Under the pieces are notes generated by a model that did not search any database, was not told where the DNA came from, and saw only the letters and a program-made list of their open reading frames with translations. A program made the position numbers and the translations under genes. From Phoronis australis (lineage: Eukaryota; Phoronida; Phoronidae): 41,277 nucleotides of DNA. The DNA lies in the NCBI GenBank assembly GCA_002633005.1, contig NMRA01000840.1, forward strand, positions 78,196-119,472, in the 5' to 3' direction. Numbering within the stretch: the stretch's first letter is position 1; each line of letters starts with the position of its first letter. This document shows, piece after piece, positions 12,901 through 24,900 of the stretch.

Positions 12901-15900
12901 TTGCGAGTCGCCAAGTTGTACGGGTCGGGCAAATATCGCCCTAAGATGAACTGTTTACTGGGATCGCAGCCATTGGTTCCAAGGTTATCCACTCTTGCAC
13001 CCAAGCTGCAAAAAGATCAACGGCACAGTGCAGCACACCCGCTTGTCTTAACATCGAGAGCTACACAACAAGACGATTTCTAGAAGGAAATGTTACAGCC
13101 AAAACAATGTAAAACAGAGACGAAAACCATTGCTACTCATTCACCATGCCTTTAATAATTTGACTAATCCGAAACACATTTTGACAAGGCGTCAATCATC
13201 AAGCAATATTTGCAAGAGTTGTGATACGCTCTAACGCCACTCAATCTCAACTGTGTTCAGATATAATGAACAAAACGTTGCGTTTAACATAACAAGGCAA
13301 AGTGTTTCCTTATCAGCGATACAATTTTCTGCACATGATTCATGGGTGGGTTATCCTACCCGAAAGCAAGTCCTTGGGCAAGGAATGCGGTGCTACCAAA
13401 AGCTCCGGGTTCGTAGCTCATAGCCTGTCCTCTGTAGATTCCATTATACGATTTACACACGCTATCCGGTGAATACGTACCCAGTGAGCCAAGTAAGAGC
13501 TCATACCTGAAAAAGTCAAACGGGCGTAAGAGGGTTTGCTTTAATGTGGGGACATAAACAACTGTGACTACAGCATCTCCATCAAACCTGGGCCACACGA
13601 GTTCGTTCGGCCTACACTATCTCTATCACCGCCTCCGTCCGACACTCACTTTTCTTTCGCCTGCGCAGCACCGTGTCATTCGTCGATCATAGCAGTTTAA
13701 TCCAAGGCCGTAGGCCGGAGGGGGGTTCGACCGCTCCTCCGCTGAACTAGCCCATGCCTATCCGTTAAAGATAGAATACATATGGAAAACAACAAAACTG
13801 TTGCAGCTACTGGTACTACTAACTACAATGATGACTGGGTTAATAATAATTATTAATTTGCTTCTTTTCAAAGCGCTTCACGTAATCATCGTTCCGGACC
13901 CGGCCAACTTCGCCCGAGTGGTATTTTCCGGCGTAGTTGACAGGATCATGCTGACGATTAGATGAGTTTTATGTTACTCATCGGCATTGAACAAACATGG
14001 TGGTTACACTGTAGGGTAACAAGGGAGCCTAGAATCAAATATCTATACTTAGATAAGCTATTTAGCAGCGAAAGAGCTCCCAAAAAGTAGTGCGGGTGAA
14101 TGCTTTACAATCGAAGGACTTTGGATTTGAAAGTGTTCGTCAAGTACATCTTTTTCATCTAGTGTTCACTTCGGTTGTGGATTGGTGGATTGACATGTAT
14201 GTGCATACACGTGTTTGCGTTTCCGTCCTTTTAAATTCAGTAGAAGCCGACAGTAAGTTAACTATAAGCAGCCCTCGGTCGTTCCTTAAAAATTAAAATT
14301 TAACTGTAACCGTGTTTTCTTGAACAGAGAAAACACCGAAGAGCATGTTCACTCCGACAGTTATTTTATCTCAAAACTGCAGCCCAAGCAGTCGCTTTAG
14401 CGTTATATCCAGTTTCTAATTCATAACCTTGCACACATTGTCTAACAATACCAAGCTCAAATGATTAGGAGACACCTACATGTATGTTCAATGCTTGTTT
14501 GTCAGACAGTGAAGCCAGGATTCGTCTCCCAAACAGGAGTCTCAACCTCAAAATACCGAGCCACAGCGCTGATTACTCTGCTAAGGAGTCGTAACAGAAG
14601 TGAATAAAGTATAGTATTTGTGTAACCATTTGAAGGGTGTGTAAAAGTTGAATGGTCCTTCATATATTACAAATGAGCTCAGTTTCAATCACTGTCAATT
14701 GAGATTCTTTTTCTAACTAACGACCCTCACGGGTCAGGACTGCGGCGACCAACAGTTTAAAATTTAAGAAGACTGAATGGGGCTCTATGACTTCGTGAAG
14801 ACTGTCAGAGACAGGGTACTAGCGAGCTAACGACATTAAATTTCAACCCAGCCGTGTGCATGGTTCCGGTGGGTGAGGTTCAGGCACAGAGGCCCTAAGA
14901 TTTTCAGTCGCGCTGTGAAATGATGCAACCCTGACATGGATTTGAGGGTGGTATCTTAATTGATAGTTCATCAATATTCCTACTTCATATTTTTTAAAAT
15001 GCAATAACGTCCTCATTTTTCCGTGTTTGTAAGATATGCGGGAATTTTTGCATGCGCATTAAATCCAAACAAAGTATTTTAGTACCTGGGCGTTGTTTTC
15101 GGTATAGGTAAGTCATTCAGTGTTTCTAATAACCGTAGTATTTATTTTGCACGTAAACGAGAAAAAAATACACGAATTGAAAAAGTTAGATCTTTTAGTA
15201 GTAGTGAACCTTTGAAGCAGTGAACCTTGGGAATGGCGAACCGAATGATGAGCATTAGGCTGTTTCCATTTCCAACGTGACGTAGGCAACTTTAGTAACA
15301 CTCAATTATATACATGTAACTACATGTTGATAAAAAATTGTCTACTTATTCTCCGTCTAAATATTTCTGTCCTAGTACATGTAGGTGTAATCACTCCTGC
15401 TAAAGGAGTGATTTGAACATTTGGCAGGAAGTAGCGCAAAACGTTTAGGACCACATTACATTCGAATTGAGTCCGGGTCTTTGCGAGCAACCGTCATGGA
15501 ATCCTAATATCTGGTATTACTAATACCTTCTCATCTTAAAAAGCACAGAGCTGAGGGTCATCGTTGTGTAAACAAATTTCATTTGCCCTGATTAAGCTGC
15601 GCCAGCTGAGGGCATTAATGAAAACTCTACAGTGTCGACGTTCGCAAAATATCAAAGGTCCACCGTTCTAGAAATTCGAACCACCCCCTGCGCAATGCTG
15701 GCTACGCCTTGAATACCTACTGTACACCTTCGCGGATATGGGGGCTCTCGTCACCATAAGTATAGTCACACTTGAGACTTCCCTAACTTGTCGAATTGCT
15801 ATTTGATACATGTATCTCAAAATTTAAGCTGCGTAGGGCAACTTGAGATTGTTAACTAATTGTATAGATTGGCACTAACTGGGAGTTTTGTCACCTAGAT

Positions 15901-18900
15901 GTATTTATTCCTCACAAACAAAAATGTTTTAGAAACATGCATTCGAATGATCTTTTCTTCTTTCAGTTTTCGGTTAGTGCTTGCACAAAGCTATCTACAG
16001 TGTTTCTTCTTGTCACAGCATACATTTTTATGAGAAACACCTCGAATCTATTAGTATCTTCAAATTTTACTTCGAATGCGATAGTGATTTGTTCGTGCAC
16101 ACTTCACTCATCACATAGTAAGTATCTTGCAAAAAACGTGATTAGGCATGACCATGCAAACTCTCGCGAAAAATTGCACCCGCCTTAGGGTTAGGCCTTT
16201 TCGGTTTTGGGCAGATTCAGAGTCGACATGTTCGCGACTTCACCATCATTGACCGTGCATTATAATAGTTGACAGAGTTGAAAGTGCCGGGTCTTCATGT
16301 CTTTGTCTACAATATTGACGACCTTTCCGACAGCACTCGGCGATGTTGAAAGCGTCGGCAACTATGCTGTGATCATTTGATGATGTTGTTGTTTTTTTAG
16401 AGTCGTTACGGGTGTCATCGCGCCGTACATGTATCAGCTCCAAATTCAATTAAGTGTTTGTCACGGACGTCGCGTGGCCCTGATGATCGTCAGTGGGATT
16501 CACATCGTTGACATTGTCGGCTTTCAGCCAGGTGATTTCATGTCAGCGACGTCATCAGTGTTTGTGGGCTCGTGGTGTGAGAGTTTACGTCAAAGCTGCC
16601 TCCAGTTCAGTAACGCTAGGACCTCGCTAAAAAGCAAGACTTCGCGAGATTACGTGAGAAATTGCCGTGTATTTTAAATAAGAACACGTGACTTTGACTA
16701 GGTTTTACTAGGTCCTAGCGTAGGTCCTAGCGTCTACTGACAGTGGCGGATCTAGGATATCACAAGGGGGGGGGCCAACATTTTGTCCGGCTGTAAGCAT
16801 TTGCGCAAACTGAACCACGATTGTAGATGAGCATAGCACCGTATGGTGGGAGGTCGGGAGGGGGGTTTGCCCGCCTCCCGCTCAGGAAATTTTTCTGTTT
16901 TTACCTCTAAAATTCCTGAAGTATTATCCAAGAAAAAAAGGAAAAAAAAACAAAACAAAACACGGAGAACGTGTCAAACAGGAAAAACTGAACGTACCAA
17001 AGACTCGAACTCACGACCTGGCGGATAGAGAGCGCGTGCGTTACCACTACACCACCACGACTTAACTACAAATCTCACACTAAAAGACCTATTTGTTTAT
17101 GGTCCACAGCGTTTGCGCGCGAAACCTACTTCTTTTCGTAATGCTTATTACACGTTTTATATTTTGTGCCATCAATTGTTAACAAATTTGTCGTATTTAA
17201 AATAGTCTTCAAATGCCCAAAAGACCAAATCCGTTTTTCGTGTTGGCAATAATGACGGGATTGCTTTGGAAATCGTCTTAAGATAAGGTTTGACAAAGAG
17301 AGTATTGCGAGTTTCTGAGTGATTCACTTAGGCTTCGATTAAAATTCACATCTTACCAGCAGCTTCTGTTTTTTCATCGTCACTCAGGTTCCATTCTCTT
17401 TAAAAAATGAAGTAAATTTTCTTCATTGCACAGTGGAGCAGGCGACGAAAACGGAGTCGTAGTGCGCAGCGCCACTGCCGGTCGCCTGGGATATCGCGGG
17501 AGAGCCTATACTTAGCCATAGCTCCGTTACGAATGCGCCGTGTTCCGAATTTGACACTTGAAATTGGGTTTGAGCCCCCCCTTCCCAAAACACTAAAACT
17601 GCACACATTTAAATCATCTTTTCATCCGTATAATTTTAATTACCGGGGTTAATTAATAANATGAGAATGCAATTCAAGCCGCTATGCGATTTACCACTGT
17701 CATAAATGATGCTACAAATCCTTGGTTTACTAACAGCTATTAATAACGATTTTCCCATGCATCTATCTGAAACCAAGGAAGGGTCTGTCACCCTTGTCAA
17801 TCTTCAGAGGTATCTGTTAAACTGACAAGCGTGGTCTACGCTTATAAGGTAACTTACACTACATCAGTCCACCAAAACTATAGTATATTCCGCGACCTAG
17901 TGACTATATCTTTTAGTTGAATCCTGCCCAAGTCTCTCAAATGAGAGGAAAATGGTGCATTAACAGGGGACGGAAGGAATATGGTTATTAAGGTCACTAA
18001 AACTGCTGTGTTTCTGAAGCGATTGGGATGAGTTCATTTATAAGTCGACTCACACGTCTTGCACAAAACAAGGGACATAACACTGATAACGTTTCGACAG
18101 TTATCGACTCACCCAGTATTTAAGACACCGTAGTCGTACTTGGGGATTGATTTGCTGTTGACGCTGGTCTGGGTCCACTTTTTGAAAGCGGCCAGACATT
18201 CATGCCCAGGAATTTTGACGGCACCCCATACGGTTTTCTTGTAGTTTTCCGTAAACGGGGATGCAAGAGCAGTCTGTAGGAGAAGGTAATCTGTTAGCAC
18301 TGAAGATCACTGAGTAACCCAGTGAAGTCACCACATTACTTCAATATGTAACAAAGGGACAGCATGAAGCCCCGGTGTATAGCCACAGAACTTGACTCAG
18401 ATTCAGACTAGAATGAATCCAACCGCCAAAATGTGAGTAGAGACATGAACAGCGTAAGTGTACTCGAAGCGTGCTTTGCATTTGGTCAAGTGTAGGGTCG
18501 AGTTTTGAGTACAAAGATTTTACCCAGGCACTCTTGCTTGAAACTTTATTTGTAGTTTCCTCCAATTGTTTCAAAACAATCGAAAACCGTTGAAATTGGC
18601 GTAAAAGATGGCCAAAGCACCCAAATGTATAGCATTTGTTGAAATCACTCATGTAAGAACTTTCATCTATTATATTAATTAGTTAATATCAATCTAGTTC
18701 GTAATCACTTCGTATTAATTTGTATATATTTTGGATGGGCTCATCCATTAATTCCACCGTTGACAAATGAATGTAGTCCTACCTGAGCAACGTAAATGAA
18801 GGAGAGCTGTACTCTAAAGGAGTATCTCGCATGTTTTATACTTTGAAATCGGATATCGAGCTGAAATTAAAGGGATTACTCTATTACCTAGGTAGTGTTC

Positions 18901-21900
18901 AGTAAACAAATTGTCTTGTAAAAGCGTTCTCAAGCAAAAACAGCGCAAAATTAAGTACCTGTAAGTGAAAGGCTAGCCACGTACAGGTGTATTACAAGAA
19001 TATTGTACATGTATACTCGAGGATTTGAGAGCGTAACCAAGCAAAACGGAGGTCACTAAGTATGAAGTGATCGTACTTGCTGCTGTGATGTTAGAATTTT
19101 GTATTATCGGGCAAAATACACACACGTACGTGTAAATTACCTGTCAGACATCAGTGTGCCGTTGCATCAACGAATCACTGCCGCCGCAAGATTAAGGTTA
19201 TTGCGTCGGATCCAAGGAACGTAGGTACAGTAGTTCTAGAGGTTACAACGCGTGCTCAGCAACCAACGCTTTTTAAATTCATTCTAACATGTTCTAAAGA
19301 TTGCCTGAGCTTGGGTTTTATACCCTAGAAAAATCTTTATAATACTTAATAATGTATCAGTTTTGTTTTTTTTTTCTGTCAGCAAATCAGTATTTGTGAC
19401 AGTGCTTACCCCATTCGACAAATGACACATGTAATATTTTATGTCAGAGAGCGCGTTTTTCTGCTTTTCTTCGGATGTCGAACCTGATGCATCAGCCAAA
19501 AACCTAAAACATTAAAAGTGTGCACTTTATGAAGTAAGCGAAACTGTGATTAGTAAATTGTGTTTGGCGTTTATTTTCATATTGATATCCGGTCTAAATT
19601 ATACTGAAAATTGACAGGAAACAACTTCAAACCTAGTGAGGGTGTCGCCCATTTGCAGTGCGTTATAAGTTTGGATGAGAGAGAGGGAGAGAAACACATT
19701 GATTTACATTAAATTTTAATGAAACAATGATTAGATAATTCGATTTCAATTAGAAGGTTTTCTAAAGGTTATTGACCGCTAATAAGAAGGTCCCTTGTAT
19801 AAAATAAATAAAAGGAAATGCAAACATCAGTAGGAATAGGTGAGGAAGCCATATACAGTATATATATAACTTACTTAAGAAAACAAAAAGTGAATTAGCG
19901 CTGAAAACGACCGACACTCCAGGAACCCAGAAGTGGACTGTCACAGCTAAGGAGATTTTGGGAATGCAATTAGATACTTTTACATACATACATGAAGCAA
20001 TTTGAAATATGAGAAAGTGGATCGTAGTTGCTATCAATAAAATTGGTTAAGAACCCGGAGAAAGCTTGCAAAGAATGCGTTTTATTATATTTAGAGCAGA
20101 GACTCAGTCTGGTATTTCTTTGTTGCTTACAAGTCGAGGAATTTCAAATCTAATACAGGCTCTTGATGACAATTTGTTGAACGGAGGAATTAAAATTGTG
20201 GGTTGTATTGACGAAATACCAGCTGAGTATATGGGCAGAGGGAGTATTATAACTGTAATTTGATATATTCCGAAGGATTCTCTTCTGGGCTATCTGGATT
20301 TTCTTAGTGCTGCCAAAACCCCAATGCCATAGTTTAAATGTGGGAGGACAAGTGAATTACATATTAATTTGAGAGCTCGAAGAGGAAGATAAGATTTCAA
20401 TTTTTGTACGAGTCCACCTAGATTGATAAGTTTGTTTGAGATGAGGTTATTTGAGATGAGGTTTATGTGGGGGGGGGNNNNNNGCATGAGAAGTTTATGT
20501 CAACGGTAATACCAAGGAAAGGAAAACTGTTTGCGTGACATATTGATTTGCTATTTATATACATGTAAATGGTAGGAATAATACATTTTTAAATTTTCTT
20601 TTTGGGAGTAGTGGAAGATTAGTGGTGATTATATTGAGTAGCGCATATCATGTTTAGAAAAAGTTAGGGCCTAGACTACTCTCAATAGGGACTAAACCCA
20701 CGTCCCCGAAATCTCCATGCATCAGTACACTTTTCATGAAAATGTTAAATTTATTTTTATTTGATCTCTTTCATGTGTGACAATTCTTCCATATTGAAGA
20801 TTGAGCTATTACTTCAATGAACACGCTTAGAAAATAAGTCCTTTAATTAGGGGTTATTGTATGAAAAGGCTACCATCCAGTTTCCTTCAAATTAGGAACT
20901 CAACAAAATTTTTACTGTTAGTATAAATCAGCACTAAAACTTCACCAACATAGAAATGAAGATAAAATAGCAAAAAGTACAGTTGTTGTTTGCACAATGT
21001 CCAAATGCAACGCAAATTGATGCTCATCGACAGGAATTAGAATTAAATTTGAACTGGGGTAATAATTCAGCCATGATACTTGAGACATCAGTCATCAAAA
21101 CCATGAATTGTGATCCAGGAGCTAACGAGCGTGACGGACGATGACAACCCATCGTCACTGCCATTTAGTAAATAATGGGGATTTCGTACTATATTATCGC
21201 TTCTAATTCGAAGAAAACTGTGCCAAGTAGTCGTGATGGTAACTGATGTATAGATACCTGCTATAGAGAGCGAAGTCCACAGCCATAAAGAGCTCTATTG
21301 TATTTAGTTGCGGTGTTGCTCGCTTCTGGCGACTGTGTGAACTGTCTTCCCCAGTGAATGCAAGTCGTGAAAGTTGAGAGCTAACTGTAACAACGAATTG
21401 GTTTGTACAGAAATAACACAAGTATGCTACAGCGCCGATTACAGCAATAGCCCTTTATCCAGATTGCAGTAGGTCGAAACAGTCATTTATGTGGCTCACG
21501 TGGCGCCATAGTGTACGTTGTGTGGACGCACTCTACATGTACATGTTCTTACCTTAGGCAGATAAGGAACCTTAACATATTAAGAGCAATTCCATATAAA
21601 AACCAGATGGTGGGTTATATATGCAAAATCAGAAACTTAGCATATCAGCTGGCCTTGTCAAAAGAAACCTGAGTCTGAATTTTTAAGAGTTTCCGAGTTT
21701 TTTCTAACCCTTTTTACGACCACTTTGTACTTTTTCCGAAAAATAGCAAATAATAGTACTTGGAAGTAGGTGACTTTTTGTCAGCAACAACACATCATCG
21801 CTTCACGCTATAAAAAAATAACTATATAGCAGAAAGAAGAAAGAATAACGTACAAGAAAAACTAGTTCGGATGTATTTTTTGATTTTTTATGTCCTCCCA

Positions 21901-24900
21901 TTTTAGCCTACAAAAATGTCATTTTCACTGCTTATTATTAAGGCCATTTTTACGCATTTTTATCACTCTCCGAAATCTATATCGGATTTTTTTGGAACAT
22001 GAGTTAACTTCCATCTGTTACTGCTGTCTTTGTTCAGCCCAACGCAAGAATAAAAAATCTTGTCTCTTTCATAGTTTTTGTGCAGTCAGTTTTTTACATA
22101 ACTCACTTACACACTTTTCTGCCAATCTGTGACTGTCAGTTTGATTAAAAGACTCTAGGAGGCGCTACTCGATTGTGCAATTATCTATCGACCAAAATGC
22201 CAAATAGAACAAATATCATTCGTTTTGGTACATTAGTGACGAAGGAGATCATGGGAAGCTGTACGAGAGATTTTTTCTTCGCGGATTTTCAGTTTTGCTG
22301 GTGCAAAAATAAAAATTTGTTATAGGATTACAGAAATCAAAAAAGTCAATTTTAATGTACTTATGAGTTAATAATACAACCCCATCACCATCTCATACTT
22401 CAGAGAAGCAGGTTTTATTCTTATTAAGGGTGCCCATTACCCATTGCTTGGCCAGTTTTCAAACACCGTAACTGACTAAGAATCCCACGCACTGCCTGCA
22501 GTGCATGCTGGTCCATTTTCAGACCTCCTGGTCAAATCCCTGTATATGCGCATGAAAAAGTCTTCTAAAACTATTAGCAAAGTTCATACTAAAACTAATC
22601 AAGATCTTCGAGATCACACTTGAAAAGAGGACGGTGGATACGAGCAGAAGTGTCGTGTTATTGGACATACAAAGTGTCACGCAATGCTTCTTGTACTACA
22701 CAAAAGCGACCGAGCATGGTGGCAGTGCGCCAGTGGAATTTGCAATTTCAGAAAAATAACAGGTACGGATATTTACGATTGAAAACATAATAGTTTCAGT
22801 GATATCCAAGATACCGGCTTTCCAAACCAGTATTTAAGCAATTGGGTGTTGTTGCGACTTACCAGCTAAAAGTTTCACAATATGTAAATTCCGTTCATGC
22901 GGCGGACTCAAAAGCACAGTTTCTTGTAGGTATGCTAGGTTTAGTGTATGATGCATTTCTACACAACACTTCAAAAAACTGTATTTTGTTTGAAGAAAAC
23001 AAGAGCTACTGAAACACAAAGTCTTTTTATTTTGCTCAGTACACATGTCTAAGATAGACGTTTCTCAAAACTAGATAATCACTCCTTTAAAAATCTCAGT
23101 AGTTTCAAGAGAATCAATCATGTAAAAAGTATGCTTTACCAGTCTCAAACTGAACATAAAACAAAAAACGCTAGTAAAAAGTGACAGAAGATTTCAATGT
23201 TGATCATCAGTGGCTTGGATTATTTTCCCCAAACGGCCACCACTCAAATCTCTCCCCCATGGAAGCCCCTAACTCGCGTCATATTCCATTTTTTTCCAAT
23301 TTCGCCCAGGGTGGGCCCCAGTCCCCTAGCTACGATAATGATGACCACAACAATATCGTAAGAATAGACAACAACTAAAACATGTTCATAATTTCCTCGG
23401 TTTATGATAACTCATTCATGACTTCAAGCTCCAACTCATTCATTGAGGCAAACTCGTGGGCAGCAGCAGCATCAGCATCTTCAATATTCTGAATATTTCC
23501 GATTCGAAACGCGACAACCATACGGGAAAAAATCCAGCAATCTGCTACTCCGACAGCCACTCTTCAGAGGAGAAAACTTTTCTTTGCTTATTCCTGGCTT
23601 CTCGCATCATCTTTTCACAGCCTCAGCTGGCTGTTGTTTTCTGCCTGACTGTTCACCTTCAGAAAATATATCACTGGGTTAAATCTTTACCTTCTCAGAG
23701 AAGCGGACCGCTTTTCTAGTACTTTTCAGGGCCCTATCCTGCGGCGACTTGATCAATAACGTAAACGGGGGACAACTCAGGTGATGATACAGCTGTGGTA
23801 GTGGATGAAATCTCGGATTGTCTTGAAATGTGGTCGAACTGAGTCTCGTTCTGGAGGGATGATGAATGAGCACCAACATCCAAGTGCTCACTTAGCTCAG
23901 CATCTGTAGGAAAAGATTTCGAGCACCCATAGTGTGTGCATGTGAACTTCGAATGACGTTCACGGGATACCAGCCCCGACTCAACCCTTGGAGTTGTAAA
24001 ACACTCGAGTGTTGCAAGGTCAAGACTTTTCAGAGGCAACAGTTTACATGACTTGTTGATGACAAGTTTTCCCTCCCCTACTCTATGGGCCTTCCATGCT
24101 CGAATGCCATCTGTGGAATACTCAAAGTTTGTCAGCAAACTTATCCCTGGGATACTGTGCTTGGGGAGGACCTTTGGGGCATTCACACTACAGGACGACA
24201 CCTAACAGCCTTTGACATCTCCTCTAGACTCTAGCGCATGTTTCAGGTCGACTGCATTTTGAACGTTGTTGCCTTCATTGACGAAGTATTTGGCATGGGC
24301 CTTCAAGGGTGCGATTTTCCTGTCACAGATGTCTTTTCCCTTCTGACTTTCACTGAAGTCGTAACGCAGAATGGAGATGCCGGTGTTACCAGATATGTAG
24401 AACAAATGAATCAGAAGGGCGGCTGAATGGTAACAATTGGCATTGTCGGAGTGTAGGAAAGCTTCCGTTATTTGTGGATCCCTAGCTTTCACCTGCCTTA
24501 GCACATCTAGCGTTAAACAGCAAACAGTGAAAAAGTCTTGCTTGCAGGCATCTAGAGTATGGATGTAAGTATGTACCTGAAATACAATAATTATGTAAGT
24601 CAAATAGGTCAGCTAGTTTAAAGAACTACCTTATTATATCTTATTACCACCTAAACCGCAATCACGCCACTCAACTTCAAACATGGTTCGTCTCAACACG
24701 GTTATTATATCAGTAGCTCCTTCAAAACATTTCTAGGGAGGGGGGAAATTTCCCCTTCACAAAGATATGAAAATCATCCATAAGTACAAAATGGCTTCAG
24801 TTAAAATGAAGGCTTGTGTGCAAAATCTACTAAGAGAAAAATAATGCATCACTGTCAAGCTTTTGTTGGGAAATGGCAAGAAAAAGACTAGATATTAAGT

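Larger units (their letters stand above)
13507..18112 (-). other. Intron 9, repeat-filled
   Basis: This 4.6 kb intron holds the dispersed repeat at 13870-15110, the MITE and SINE at 16606-17063, and a single N at 17660. No coding sequence is supported; the open frames at 15937, 16246, 16429 and 17400 have no family likeness. Confidence 0.6.

Noticed and set aside
16998-17063. A functional tRNA gene on the minus strand
   Set aside because: A and B boxes are present, but the acceptor and anticodon arms do not pair; a SINE head fits better.
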